DNA from: Cyanobacteria bacterium FACHB-502
GTDB lineage: Bacteria; Cyanobacteriota; Cyanobacteriia; Elainellales; Elainellaceae
NCBI GenBank assembly: GCA_014695325.1
Contig: JACJNZ010000039.1
Coordinates: forward strand, 1,178,001-1,242,000
Length of the DNA: 64,000 bases
Direction: 5' to 3'
Shown here: positions 8,567 through 17,551 of the stretch, in pieces
How the letters are laid out: the number at the start of each line of letters is the position of its first letter
How positions within the stretch are numbered: position 1 is the first letter of the stretch
Position numbers and translations under genes: made by a program
The notes under the pieces: generated by a model
Databases searched by the model: none
What the model saw: the letters and a program-made list of their open reading frames with translations, nothing else
What the model was told of the DNA's origin: nothing

Positions 8567-9910
8567 CTACAGCCTGCCGCCAATCAGCAAACCGAGCAAA
8601 ATGATGCAGAGCCGATAGCCCCAGGTAATGCCCAATTGCGGAGCGGTTGTGGTTCGATGAACGGCGATCGCTGCCGGAATCACAAGCAAAATCATTACCG
8701 GAACAACCAGCAGCGGCATGGCTTCTAGCAGCAGGTTCAGCAGCAGACGAGTCAGGGCCGCACCCAACAACAGGGTCAGCGTTTCGTGCAGCATGAAAGG
8801 AACAGCTTCGTTGATTTCAGAGTGCGATCGATTCGCAAAGAGCCAGCGTCGGAGCCGTTTTAATAAAGGTAAGCGTCTGCGAGACCTGCGGCGTGGAGGA
8901 AATTCCTGATACTGCGTTTCCTGATATTGCGTTTCCTGATACTGCGTTTCGCGACGTTCTTGACGCTGGCGCAGCATTTGTGCAGTTTCATCGGCCGTAT
9001 CGCTTGCCTCAATCGGGACATGAATTTGCAGTGTCATTGGCTCAGCCGATTGAAGGGACAATTCACGCATCGCTAGCTTCACCTGTCCCTGCGGATTTTC
9101 AACATAAGGGAGCGAAATGGGCTGCTCTAACGGCAGAGATAGCCTTGGGGTTGGGCGACTGGCTTCAGAGGAACCCGGGTTTGCATTGCTCTGACTTTTG
9201 CGCCGTTCCCGATCGATTTGGGCAGCGATCGATTGGAGCCTGCGAAGGGCGGTTTCCTGGGTCTGGGAAAGCTGATTGATCTGTTCTGCCTGTGCTTTTA
9301 GCTCTTGAAGCGCGGGACGAATCAGCGGCTGAGCATCTTTGATGGGGGCAGATAATATGGGGGCAGATAAACGGGTTTGGGCAGGCTGCTGCAAACGGTT
9401 TGCATTCACAGAATCGTTTTGAGCGGAATCGCTTTGGGCAGAATGGCTTTGCCCTGCCACCGATTGAACGCCAGCCTGAACGCTGGATTGAACGCTAGAT
9501 TGAATTTTGGGTAATTGCGTTTGATGCACCGAAGTTTCATATAAACCCGTCTGCTGCAAACGAGTTTGAGGGACACGAGTTTGAGAAACAGGAGGCTGAA
9601 CGGGAGAACGATCGGGAGGAGCAAATTGAGAACGTAACGAAGAATGAGGCAGCGATACTCCGGGTGATGGTGGTTTGAACTCAGGTTTAAACTCAGCTTG
9701 AGCTGCGGGTTTAAACCCAGAGATAGCCGCTGGGGGGCGTTTGGGTTGGTTTGAATTGGCAAAAGGTTCGGTAGTGGCAGGTTCAAGCGGAGCCTCGATA
9801 TCAGGCAACTCAACAAGAGCGACTAACCGTGACTGGGGCTTGTTCACATCCGCGCAAATCGATTCCAATTCAGTTTGAATCGCTTTAATCTTGGCTTGCA
9901 ATTCGTTCAT
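8567..9910 (-). CDS. Low-complexity protein with C-terminal membrane segments, unknown
   Basis: About 447 residues from ATG 9910 (MNELQAKIKAIQTELESIC); the frame is open to 9958, but this Met begins the helical domain. The N terminus is a short coiled coil. A long Gln/Ser/Pro-rich linker follows, with repeated QTRLQQTGLYETSVHQTQ-type patterns. A second coiled coil (about residues 205-240) precedes a region with three copies of ETQYQ. The C terminus is an Arg-rich stretch followed by two or three hydrophobic segments. I infer a membrane protein with a long cytoplasmic tail; no enzymatic motif is visible. Confidence 0.6.
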   Translation of the reverse strand: MNELQAKIKAIQTELESICADVNKPQSRLVALVELPDIEAPLEPATTEPFANSNQPKRPPAAISGFKPAAQAEFKPEFKPPSPGVSLPHSSLRSQFAPPDRSPVQPPVSQTRVPQTRLQQTGLYETSVHQTQLPKIQSSVQSSVQAGVQSVAGQSHSAQSDSAQNDSVNANRLQQPAQTRLSAPILSAPIKDAQPLIRPALQELKAQAEQINQLSQTQETALRRLQSIAAQIDRERRKSQSNANPGSSEASRPTPRLSLPLEQPISLPYVENPQGQVKLAMRELSLQSAEPMTLQIHVPIEASDTADETAQMLRQRQERRETQYQETQYQETQYQEFPPRRRSRRRLPLLKRLRRWLFANRSHSEINEAVPFMLHETLTLLLGAALTRLLLNLLLEAMPLLVVPVMILLVIPAAIAVHRTTTAPQLGITWGYRLCIILLGLLIGGRL

Positions 9911-10601
9911 AAGCTTTATCCAGGAGTTTTGGGAGAGGGAAACGTTGGAGCAGGGCAATAGGCAGCGTCAAAAGGCGATCGAGAAAAATAGGGAATTAAA
10001 CCAGTCATCAAAAGGCGTTAAATCGAAATCGCTGAAAAAATAAAACAAAAGAGACAGGACAAGAGAAACAGGACAAAACCACGAAATAAAACTGCGAAGG
10101 TTCTATAGCTGTTTTGCAGCAGTGCAAATTACGCTGTAAGATCCAGTCCTAGGGGTGGTAGTACATCAGTACATTATTGATAGTACCTTTGTACTGCATG
10201 CAACGGAAAAAGTAAATAGGTAAAACCATCAGCGCACAAGTTTTTATTGTTTCTTAGGCGTAGCTGAATCAGCTGCATCAGAGTATGAACCGTTGAGTTT
10301 GACATCGCTGGGCAGCCCCCTCAAGGAATTAATGCGGGGGGGCTTTGAGCGTTGAAAGGTTTTGCACCCGTGAAGGATTGAGGAGTTGAAGGGTTGGGAG
10401 TTGAAGGGTCGAGGGGAGAATTCATCGCAGGATTGAGCAGCGCCTGATCAATTTCCTCTCAATGTCTTATAGACTCTTACGGAAAAGGAAGTTGCTTTGC
10501 TGTAGAAGCCAGGATGCAAAGAGCTAGGATTTTCACAGGTACGGTTTAGTCTGGGTCGATCGATTGGTACAGTAGAGCGGAAGTCAGGTCACAGAGAAGC
10601 G
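9911..10601. other. Long intergenic region upstream of the kinase
   Basis: No gene is seen. At about 10158-10195 the word GTAC occurs four times at short intervals (tagtacatcagtac and tagtacctttgtac), forming overlapping inverted repeats. A G-rich stretch at 10328-10430 repeats gttgaagggttggga-like words. These could be regulatory for the divergent genes at 9910 and 10602; nothing shows this directly. Confidence 0.4.
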
Positions 10602-12182
10602 ATGCACACACTGCTTGGCAAACGGCTGCAAGGCGGCAAATACACGCTCGATCAGGTGGTCGGGCACGGCGGATTTGGCATTACCTTTCGAGCAACCCAT
10701 CATCTGCTTGGACAAACAGTAGTGATTAAAACCCTGAATGGGCTGGCGGAACCCGACCCGCAGAAGTTTGATGCCCTACGGCGCAGATTCCAGGATGAAG
10801 CTCGGCGGCTGGCACTTTGCCTGCATACCAATATCGTGCGGGTCAACGATTTCTTTCTCGAAGATGGCCTGCCCTATCTGGTAATGGATTATGTGCCGGG
10901 GCAAACGCTGCAAGAAGTGGTCTTTCCCGATCGCCCGCTGCCTGAACCGATCGCCATTCACTACATCCGACAAATCGGCGACGCGCTGCGGCTCGTTCAT
11001 GCCAACGGACTGCTGCACCGGGATGTCAAACCCGACAACATTATCCTGAAAGAAGGAACGCAGCAGGTCATCTTGATCGACTTTGGCATTGCCCGCGAGT
11101 TTAACGCTGATCGCACCCAGACCCACACCAGCTTCCTGTCCTCAGGCTATGCCCCGATCGAGCAATATTTTTCGCAGGAGAAACGCACCCCTGCCACTGA
11201 TGTCTATGGTTTAGCAGCGACGCTCTATGCCCTGCTGACGGCTCAGGTTCCCGTTGCCTCGGTGTTGCGCGATCGGCAGCCGATGCCTGCGCCCCAGGAA
11301 CTGCGCCCGGAACTGAGTACGACTGTCAATCAAGCCGTGATGCGCGGCATGGCAGTAGAAGTGAAATATCGCCCGGAGACGATCGATCAGTGGCTCGCCC
11401 TGCTGCCTGCTGCCGTACCTGAGCTGCTTCCTCCGGGTCAGGCAGAATCTCATCCAGCCATGCAAGCCCTTCCCAGACGAATTGCGGCTCCTCCCGTTCA
11501 GCCTCCTTCTCCGACGGCAGCAGCGACGGTTGCAGTGGCTCCAAAACGTCCAGCGACGGTGGCTGCAACTCCGGTTCCCAGAGCAAATGCTTCGCGTCGA
11601 TCTCTTTCCAGCGGCATGATTTGGGCAATTGTGGGATTGGCAGCCCTCTTGGGCACAATGGTGGCAGCCCTGGCAATGGTGTTGCGGACTCCGCCTGCAT
11701 CACAAACTGAGACGATCGAAACCGCGCCCATCCCCGCACAAGAGCAACCCGCTGAGCAAATCCCTGAGCGTGAAGTCTCTCCGCTGCCCACAGAAGCGCC
11801 TGAGCCTGAGGCAAGCCCTACCCCAAGCCCCAGCCCCACGCCTGAGGCAAGCCCCACCCCAGTCGAATCTCCGATCGAGTCCCAAACCGAATCCCTCGAT
11901 CCAGAACCTCCGGCTGCCTCTCCTGCCCCGCCAGATCCTCCAGAACCGCCTGCACCTGACGAGCCAGAAGCTCCTGCACCTGCTCCCGAAGCGTCTCCTG
12001 CCCCGCCTTCCCCTGCACCAGAGTCCAATTCCAACCAGCCGATCGATGAACCGCCCCCGATCGAAAAGCCCGTTCGCCCCAGTGAGCCAACCAGTGAACC
12101 GATCGCCGAACCGCCCCCACCCCAAGGTCGCTCCCCTGAAGGAATCTCTGCCCCACCTCCAAAACTCCCCCAGATGCAGTAG
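10602..12182 (+). CDS. Membrane-bound Hanks-type Ser/Thr protein kinase
   Basis: 526 residues. The kinase domain spans about residues 12-275. It has the glycine-rich loop GHGGFG (21-26), the ATP lysine in VVIKTL (43), the catalytic HRDVKPDN (139-146) and the DFG motif (160-162). A transmembrane helix at about 338-361 ([20 protein letters not shown]) is followed by a Pro/Glu/Ser-rich tail of about 160 residues outside the membrane. It phosphorylates proteins on Ser/Thr, and all key residues are present. The tail has no recognisable sensor domain, which is common in cyanobacterial kinases of this type. It is apparently monocistronic. Confidence 0.92.
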   Translation: MHTLLGKRLQGGKYTLDQVVGHGGFGITFRATHHLLGQTVVIKTLNGLAEPDPQKFDALRRRFQDEARRLALCLHTNIVRVNDFFLEDGLPYLVMDYVPGQTLQEVVFPDRPLPEPIAIHYIRQIGDALRLVHANGLLHRDVKPDNIILKEGTQQVILIDFGIAREFNADRTQTHTSFLSSGYAPIEQYFSQEKRTPATDVYGLAATLYALLTAQVPVASVLRDRQPMPAPQELRPELSTTVNQAVMRGMAVEVKYRPETIDQWLALLPAAVPELLPPGQAESHPAMQALPRRIAAPPVQPPSPTAAATVAVAPKRPATVAATPVPRANASRRSLSSGMIWAIVGLAALLGTMVAALAMVLRTPPASQTETIETAPIPAQEQPAEQIPEREVSPLPTEAPEPEASPTPSPSPTPEASPTPVESPIESQTESLDPEPPAASPAPPDPPEPPAPDEPEAPAPAPEASPAPPSPAPESNSNQPIDEPPPIEKPVRPSEPTSEPIAEPPPPQGRSPEGISAPPPKLPQMQ

Positions 12183-12578
12183 CCTAACTGGCCTCAATTT
12201 TCTCGATTTCCTCAATCCCCTCGACTCCCTCCATTTCCCCAATTTCCCCGACCCCAGCCAACCAATCCCATCCCAGCTGAATGAACCAAAAGCAGGCGGA
12301 AATCCGTATTGCTCCCGTATCCCTCAAAGGATTGCAATCAAGTTAAACCATAGATAGACGGTTTCCTTACAATTCGCAGATTAAATTGATTTAGATTTAG
12401 CGAAATAGTTATCGTCTAAGTTGGTGTTATTAGGGGTCAATCATTTTTATTTAATTCACTGTCATTTGATTCGGTAATTAAGAGCCGTAAGGGAACTTTA
12501 GAAAAGCTCTGAGTTTCCTGCAAATGATGTTTTCTCTCGGTTGACCCAACCCCTCAAACTGCCCTCATCAATTGACTT
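12183..12578. other. Intergenic region after the kinase
   Basis: The first 70 bases are pyrimidine-rich, with repeated cctc/ccccaattt words. The rest is AT-rich and probably carries the promoter of the gene at 12579. No gene or strong hairpin was seen. Confidence 0.4.
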
Positions 12579-13178
12579 ATGACTTCCTGGCGCGATCGAC
12601 TTAACCGAATGAGCGGTAAAACGCAAATCACCGTCTGTCGGATTTTTATCCATTTAGCGGGACGCGAAGTTGCGCCGCTGTTAGGCGTGTTAAATCAGGC
12701 TGCACAGGAGGCAATGGATTCAGAAGGCGAAATGGAGGTTTTGGGAGAAGGATTGGTGCAGATTTGCGAATCCCTCCTGCAATATGACACCTACTGGCAG
12801 TCGGCAGCGAACGAAGGCGATGTGTTTTGGGATGAAGGTGACGCAGACGACTATGTGACAGAGCTGTTTACGGATTCGGCACAGCGATATGGCACGGCAA
12901 GGGATAGCGAAACAGATACCGAAGAGGATGATTTGCTGATTCCTGTCACCGAAAATCTGGTGGTGATGCTGACTGTCGCTTATGAAGGATCCGCAGATGC
13001 TCTGGAGACGGATCTGGGCAACATGACTGCACTCCGAGCCGGATTGAAGACGCTGATTAACTTGCACTATGCTGGACGATTGAGGGCAATTCAGGTTCAC
13101 TTCTCGCCTGCGCGTCTGGGCGATGAATTGACTGACGATCAACTGCTGCTTAACTTTCCAGAACTGGTGCCGCTATGA
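12579..13178 (+). CDS. DUF1517-like protein
   Basis: 199 residues, acidic, without signal peptide. The C-terminal part (ENLVVMLTVAYEG, LRAGLKTLINLHYAGRLRAI, QVHFSPARLGDELTDDQLLLNFPEL) matches the closing pattern of cyanobacterial DUF1517 proteins, which usually sit behind a membrane segment. Here that N-terminal membrane part is missing and is replaced by a helical region. Function is unknown. Its end overlaps the start of the lipoprotein at 13175 (ATGA), so the two are translationally coupled. Confidence 0.6.
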   Translation: MTSWRDRLNRMSGKTQITVCRIFIHLAGREVAPLLGVLNQAAQEAMDSEGEMEVLGEGLVQICESLLQYDTYWQSAANEGDVFWDEGDADDYVTELFTDSAQRYGTARDSETDTEEDDLLIPVTENLVVMLTVAYEGSADALETDLGNMTALRAGLKTLINLHYAGRLRAIQVHFSPARLGDELTDDQLLLNFPELVPL

Positions 13179-14140
13179 GTATTACCCTGCATTCATTTTT
13201 GAGGCGTATGCTTCGCAAATTTTTGATCGTTTCGATGACTTTCAGCCTTGCTTGGACTACGGCAGCCTGCACTGCTCCCTTTGATGCAACGGCAGATGCT
13301 CCGCAGCAAACCCAGACTTCTCCGCAAGCTTCTCCGCAAGCTTCTCCCCAGACCAATCTGTCTGACGGAGAGTACCCGGTGCAGCAAGCAACTTATGACG
13401 ACAGTATTGGCGAATATTCCGTCATGCTGCTTAACACGCGTCCCGGTGAATCCTCGATTTACCGAAGCACCAATTTGCCCCTGGCACGACTAACCGATGA
13501 GCAAACTAAAGCAGGACAAAAAAGCTTTCTCAAGGTCGAGAATGGCAACCCTGCCCTGTATCTGAGCGAAGATTTTCGCATCGAGTACGTTCACAACGTG
13601 ACAGAAACCCAGCCTAACCCGGAAACTGGGCAGTCCGAAGTGGTCGTGGTTCGTCAGGAATCTAGCTTCTGGACTCCTTTTGCAGGTGCATTAGCTGGAC
13701 AGGCTCTCGGTAGTTTGCTGTTCCGTCCCACCTATTATTTCCCGCCCGTTTATCAGCCTGGAATTCCGTTAAGGGGCTATGGCGGCTACGGCAACAGTTA
13801 CGGGGCGGCAATCAATCAGTATCAACGCCGCTATCAGGCTCCGCCGATCGAAGTTCGCAATCGTCAGGCACTTCGCACTACCGGACAGCTCAGAACCCCT
13901 TCGGTGACAGCTCCTGTTCGCGGGACTAGCCGCGCTAACGGATCGACAGGCGGCGGTTTTGGCTCTAGCAATCTGAGACGGGCAAATCGATCGACAGGTT
14001 CAGGCTATGGCTCTAGCAACCTCAGACGATCGAACCGAACCACAACGCCAACCTTCCAGCGACCCACCAACAGAAATCGAGGCTTTGGCACTAGCGGTCG
14101 CCGCTCCCGTGGATTTAGCGGTGGCGGTAGAAGACGCTAA
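13175..14140 (+). CDS. Lipoprotein-like protein with Gly/Arg/Ser-rich C terminus
   Basis: 321 residues. The N terminus has basic residues, a hydrophobic core (FLIVSMTFSLAWTTAACTA) and a possible lipobox TAAC at about residue 31, followed by a Gln/Ser/Thr/Pro spacer with SPQA repeats. The middle contains a hydrophobic stretch (FAGALAGQALGSLLF) and Tyr/Gly/Pro-rich sequence. The last 80 residues repeat SSNLRRANRSTGSGYG-type units. I infer an outer-envelope protein. It overlaps the DUF1517-like gene by 4 bp and is followed by a terminator-like hairpin. Confidence 0.65.
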   Translation: MSITLHSFLRRMLRKFLIVSMTFSLAWTTAACTAPFDATADAPQQTQTSPQASPQASPQTNLSDGEYPVQQATYDDSIGEYSVMLLNTRPGESSIYRSTNLPLARLTDEQTKAGQKSFLKVENGNPALYLSEDFRIEYVHNVTETQPNPETGQSEVVVVRQESSFWTPFAGALAGQALGSLLFRPTYYFPPVYQPGIPLRGYGGYGNSYGAAINQYQRRYQAPPIEVRNRQALRTTGQLRTPSVTAPVRGTSRANGSTGGGFGSSNLRRANRSTGSGYGSSNLRRSNRTTTPTFQRPTNRNRGFGTSGRRSRGFSGGGRRR

Positions 14141-14175
14141 AGAAACCGCTTGATTGACTGAATTCTGCTTAACCG

Positions 14176-14236
14176 AAAAGCCTGGGAAAGAAATAGATTT
14201 GCCTTTGTGCAGTCTAACTCTCCTGGGCTTTTTTAT
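14176..14236 (+). terminator. Rho-independent terminator-like hairpin
   Basis: AAAAGCCTGGGA (14176-14187) pairs with TCCTGGGCTTTT (14221-14232) over 12 positions with two G-T wobbles. Further T residues follow. The loop is long (33 bases). It sits 35 bp after the lipoprotein gene. Confidence 0.55.
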
Positions 14237-14310
14237 GAGTTCGTGAGTGAATGCAGCAGAAAAACTGAGACAGGCAGTACGATCGAAACGTTAGCGCAGT
14301 TAGCTCGCCC

Positions 14311-15132
14311 ATGCCAGAAGGACCAGAAATCAAACGTGCGGCGGATCAGATTGCGAAGGCGATCGTCCCTTATCCCGTGACTGAGGTATTTTTTGCGTTT
14401 GAGCATCTCAAGCCCTACGAAGCAGTTTTGCGCGATCGACGCATTCTCTCGGTGTTGCCCAAGGGCAAGGCATTGCTGACCCGATTTGATAACGATCTAA
14501 CGCTCTACAGCCACAATCAGCTTTATGGCATCTGGGTGATTCGCAGTGCTCATCAGTATCCCGAAACCAATCGGCAGTTGCGTTTAGCCATTCACAACGC
14601 GAAAAAATCCGCCCTGCTCTACAGCGCATCTGATATCGAAGTGCTCACGCCGGAAGGAGTCATGTACCACCCGTTTTTGACGCGCCTTGGTGTGGATGTT
14701 CTTGATCCCCATACCACCGTGGAACAGGTGATCGATCGCTTTAAAGACAAGCAATTCTCTCGCCGCAATCTGCCCGGACTGCTGCTGAACCAGGGTTTTC
14801 TCTGTGGTCTAGGTAACTACCTGCGAAGCGAAATTCTGTTTGTCGCCCGTGTGCCGCCCTCCTATCGCCCGATCGATTGCTCCCCAGCTCAACTTGCTGC
14901 CCTTGCTCAAGCCGCAATCGATCTGCCGCATCAATCCTACATTACCAAAGGCATCACGAACGATTTAGCGATTGTCCATCAGCTCAAAGCCGCAGGCAAA
15001 AAACGCTCTGAATATCGCCACTGGGTCTTTAACCGCGAAGGCAAACCCTGTTTTCGATGCGGGACGGCGATCGTGAAAGAAATGCTAGCGGGAAGAAGAC
15101 TGTATTACTGCCCCAATTGTCAACAGCAGTGA
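14311..15132 (+). CDS. nei: Endonuclease VIII-like DNA glycosylase (Fpg/Nei family)
   Basis: 273 residues. It starts MPEGPEIKRAADQIAKAI, carrying the catalytic Pro-2 and Glu-3 that form the Schiff base and perform AP lyase chemistry. The helix-two-turn-helix LPGLLLNQGFLCGLGNYLRSE and a C-terminal zinc finger with CFRC and CPNC pairs are both complete. The MPEGPEIKRAAD opening and the GKALLTRFD loop favour Nei (oxidised pyrimidine repair) over MutM. It acts in base excision repair in the cytoplasm as a stand-alone gene. Confidence 0.9.
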   Translation: MPEGPEIKRAADQIAKAIVPYPVTEVFFAFEHLKPYEAVLRDRRILSVLPKGKALLTRFDNDLTLYSHNQLYGIWVIRSAHQYPETNRQLRLAIHNAKKSALLYSASDIEVLTPEGVMYHPFLTRLGVDVLDPHTTVEQVIDRFKDKQFSRRNLPGLLLNQGFLCGLGNYLRSEILFVARVPPSYRPIDCSPAQLAALAQAAIDLPHQSYITKGITNDLAIVHQLKAAGKKRSEYRHWVFNREGKPCFRCGTAIVKEMLAGRRLYYCPNCQQQ

Positions 15133-15260
15133 CGGAAAGCATCCCCAGTCAATTGGTTTTTCCGCTTGTGGTTGAGGACACCTAAGGACGCGCAAAAGAC
15201 TGGTAAGGTACAAGATATCTAAATTCACTTTGTTAAAAGCAGAAAAGGAGCACACAAAAC

Positions 15261-15836
15261 ATGAATAAAGGGAGGTTAGAAGCATTCAGCGATGGTGTTA
15301 TTGCCATCATTATTACCATCATGGTGCTGGAGTTAAAAATTCCACATGAGGCAAATCTGGCTGCGCTGCGTCCTTTAGTTCCGGTGTTCCTGAGCTATGT
15401 CCTGAGTTTTATCTATCTCGCAATCTACTGGAACAACCACCATCATTTACTACAGGCAGTTCGGCACATCAATGGCAAGACCTTGTGGGCAAATCTGCAT
15501 CTGCTGTTCTGGTTGTCGCTCTTTCCTTTTGTCACAGGTTGGGCGGGCGAAAATCACTTTGCTGCCGTGCCGTCTGCTTTCTACGGCGGAGTACTTCTGC
15601 TTGCTGCGATCGCTTACTTCATCCTAACCCGCATTCTCATTGCTTCCCACGGCAAAGATTCTCCACTAGGAACTGCGATTGGAGAAGACTTCAAGGGCAA
15701 GGTATCGATCGTGACCTATGCTCTGGCGATTCCGCTTTCCTTCTTAAACTCATGGCTTGCCTGTCTGCTGTATGTTTTAGTTGCAGGGATGTGGCTTATT
15801 CCCGATCGCCGCATTGAGCGAGTTTTGACTCCCTGA
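15261..15836 (+). CDS. TMEM175/DUF1211-family membrane protein
   Basis: 191 residues. The N-terminal motif RLEAFSDGVIAIIITIMVLE matches the FSDG signature of the TMEM175 family, whose characterised members are potassium-selective channels. Five or six hydrophobic segments are visible. A second conserved region is YWNNHHHLL with WANLHLLFWLSLFPF. The position of an AAGGAG sequence at 15244-15249 supports ATG 15261. It is likely an inner-membrane cation channel (family inference). Confidence 0.82.
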   Translation: MNKGRLEAFSDGVIAIIITIMVLELKIPHEANLAALRPLVPVFLSYVLSFIYLAIYWNNHHHLLQAVRHINGKTLWANLHLLFWLSLFPFVTGWAGENHFAAVPSAFYGGVLLLAAIAYFILTRILIASHGKDSPLGTAIGEDFKGKVSIVTYALAIPLSFLNSWLACLLYVLVAGMWLIPDRRIERVLTP

Positions 15837-15877
15837 GAGAAGTGCTTAATATTCAAACCTGAGATCTTGCTCGTCGG

Positions 15878-15954
15878 GCGATCGGTCGTTGCCGGGTTTC
15901 AGTATTGGGGGCAATTGTCATTAATCAAAGCGAGTCACGTTCTAAATAAAAGTT
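15878..15954 (+). repeat. Dispersed imperfect repeat, copy 1 (77 bp)
   Basis: Starts gcgatcggtcgttg and ends ttctaaataaaagtt. It aligns with 17206-17273 over its full length, with one 9-bp difference (cgagtcacg present only here) and about ten substitutions. The two copies flank the cold-shock/DUF1294 gene in direct orientation. Confidence 0.85.
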
Positions 15955-16120
15955 CGGCTGCTCAGCTACTATTCACTGGCAAAACTGAGAAAAAACGCAA
16001 GTCGGGGTAGCACCAGGAGGATACACCAGCAAAATGGCAATAATTTCCTAGACTGACAAAAATCGCTTGCTGTACTAGCTTGATTGTTCTATCAATTTGT
16101 AGGAATTTGGGGAAGGAATT

Positions 16121-16186
16121 ATGTCAGATGTTAGTCGCCGTATTCCTGTCCCAATTGCCAGCGGCAGTGAGGATCAACTTTCTTGA
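16121..16186 (+). CDS. Possible 21-residue peptide upstream of the cold-shock/DUF1294 gene
   Basis: ATG 16121 follows GGAAGGA at 16110-16116, a good ribosome site with a 4-base spacer. The frame reads MSDVSRRIPVPIASG and ends SEDQLS. It could be a leader peptide of the downstream gene or a remnant. Only the start signal supports it. Confidence 0.25.
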   Translation: MSDVSRRIPVPIASGSEDQLS

Positions 16187-16237
16187 TAGGTCATTAGAAC
16201 AATTGGGTAAATTGTAAGACAGTCGTAAGGACTCCCG

Positions 16238-16918
16238 ATGAAATCTGGCTTACAAAGCGGTCAATTGACAAAATGGAAGGACGATCGAGGATTTGGCTTT
16301 ATTCAACCTGTTGATGGGAGCCAAGAAGTTTTTGTGCATATTTCTGCGCTAAAAGACTCAACTCGTCGTCCAAAAGTAGGTGACACAATCTACTATCACG
16401 TTGTTACTGAAGATGGAAAAATTCGTGCCTGTAATGCTTTCATCGCAGGAGCAAGGCGCACGTCTCATTCCCGCTCCGCATCTTCAATTGGAAGGGCGAC
16501 ATCCAATGCTGGGAACAAATATCCTTTCCCTGTTTATCCTTTCCCTGTTTTAGAGACATTGCTGCTATCAAGTCTACCCGTCATTGGCTCACTCCATTTT
16601 GCGTGGTCAACCGCTATCCCCATCCCGCTTGCTCTTTATCCTGTCATGAGCCTAGTGACCTATGCCCTCTACGCCGATGATAAGTCGCGTGCGAAATGCG
16701 GAGACCGCAGAATTCCAGAGCGGACACTGCACCTGTGCGAACTGATGGGCGGCTGGTTGGGTGGCTTTATTGCCCAGCGTAGACTGCACCATAAGAATAT
16801 TAAGCGTTCGTATCAGATCGTCTTTTGGGCGATCGTCGCACTCCATTTTGCGTTTTGGGTAGATTGGCTGTTTCTGAATAGAACACTAATCACAGCAATT
16901 TTTAACAGTTATTTTTAG
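16238..16918 (+). CDS. Cold-shock domain fused to DUF1294 membrane domain
   Basis: 226 residues. Residues about 7-70 are a cold-shock (OB-fold) domain with the RNP1-like KWKDDRGFGFIQP and RNP2-like VFVHISAL motifs, which bind single-stranded RNA or DNA. Residues about 100-226 form a DUF1294 domain with three or four membrane segments and the family signature YALYADDKSRAKCGDRRIPE and LHLCELMGGWLGGFIAQR. The fusion is a known architecture of unknown role. AAGGA at about 16226 supports the start. Two copies of a dispersed repeat lie on either side. Confidence 0.88.
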   Translation: MKSGLQSGQLTKWKDDRGFGFIQPVDGSQEVFVHISALKDSTRRPKVGDTIYYHVVTEDGKIRACNAFIAGARRTSHSRSASSIGRATSNAGNKYPFPVYPFPVLETLLLSSLPVIGSLHFAWSTAIPIPLALYPVMSLVTYALYADDKSRAKCGDRRIPERTLHLCELMGGWLGGFIAQRRLHHKNIKRSYQIVFWAIVALHFAFWVDWLFLNRTLITAIFNSYF

Positions 16919-16983
16919 CAGTTAATAGTTCATCTATCGATGTTCAAGAGGGGTTCATCGGAAGGCTTACCAGCAACAAATGC

Positions 16984-17015
16984 AGGGTATCTACCCTTTT
17001 CGGCGAAGCTATAAT
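16984..17015 (+). promoter_or_regulatory. Palindromic operator and -10 box upstream of antitoxin remnant
   Basis: AGGGTA (16984-16989) and TACCCT (16992-16997) form a perfect 6-bp inverted repeat about where a -35 box would lie. A consensus TATAAT is at 17010-17015. The arrangement fits an autoregulated antitoxin promoter. Confidence 0.45.
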
Positions 17016-17046
17016 TCTCTCACGGGTTAGAGAGGTACAACTGGCT

Positions 17047-17271
17047 ATGTCAAACCTTGAGCAAATTGAAGCAGCAATTCTTTCATTGCCATCCGCTGAG
17101 TTTGAGAAATTAAGGCTGTGGTTCCTTGATTTAGATTAAGACCGCTGGGATGAGCAAATAGAGCAAGACATTGAAGACGGCAAATTAGAGGCGTTTGCTC
17201 AGGAGGCGATCGGTCGTTGTCAGGTTTCAGTGCCTGGGGCGATTGTTACAGATCAAAGTTCTAAATAAAAG
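17047..17271 (+). pseudogene. Broken antitoxin-like gene
   Basis: The frame from ATG 17047 reads MSNLEQIEAAILSLPSAEFE and KLRLWFLDLD, hits TAA at 17137-17139, then continues in the same frame as DRWDEQIEQDIEDGKLEAFA before ending at TAA 17269-17271. Small cyanobacterial antitoxins commonly read ELDYERWDEQIE at this point, so the stop replaces one sense codon. The C-terminal tail lies inside repeat copy 2 (from 17206) and does not look like an antitoxin tail. No toxin gene follows. I read this as an inactivated addiction-module gene whose 3' end was replaced by the repeat. Confidence 0.6.
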
Positions 17272-17273
17272 TT
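17206..17273 (+). repeat. Dispersed imperfect repeat, copy 2 (68 bp)
   Basis: Starts gcgatcggtcgttg and ends ttctaaataaaagtt. It is the partner of 15878-15954, with a 9-bp deletion relative to it. It overlaps the 3' end of the antitoxin remnant. Confidence 0.85.
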
Positions 17274-17551
17274 AGCAATCTATGCGCTGAGGCACCTTCA
17301 GGGTGAAAGAAACTGTCAACGAATCGGCGACAAGTGAGCCTTTTAACACTGGATTAGATTTAGTTTCTTAGGAACTTGCTCCATTGATCGCACTAACTAT
17401 TCAGCCCTATAGGGCTTCACAAGAAGCTGCTATCAGTTAGATGACATCTAGCGCTATGTAATGCTACATAAAGCCTGTAAAATTTTCCTAGACCTATTAG
17501 GTTAGTTGAGTCCACCTTGACAATTTGCAGACCAATGGATGAAGTAGACCA

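Larger units (their letters stand above)
15837..16237. other. Intergenic region with dispersed repeat copy 1 and a 21-codon frame
   Basis: Contains the first copy of an imperfect repeat (15878-15954) shared with 17206-17273, and a very short open frame at 16121-16186, both listed separately. The remainder shows no gene. Confidence 0.6.
16919..17551. other. Intergenic region with antitoxin remnant and repeat copy 2
   Basis: Holds a promoter/operator-like site (16984-17015), a broken antitoxin reading frame (17047-17271) and repeat copy 2 (17206-17273). The 250 bases after the repeat show no gene. A 17-bp tandem duplication (agaccaatggatgaagt, 17529-17562) covers the start codon of the GrpB-family gene. 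Confidence 0.6.

Noticed and set aside
11498-12357. Several long frames overlapping the kinase tail on both strands
   Set aside because: They arise from the Pro-rich repeat composition; the kinase frame alone has domain support.
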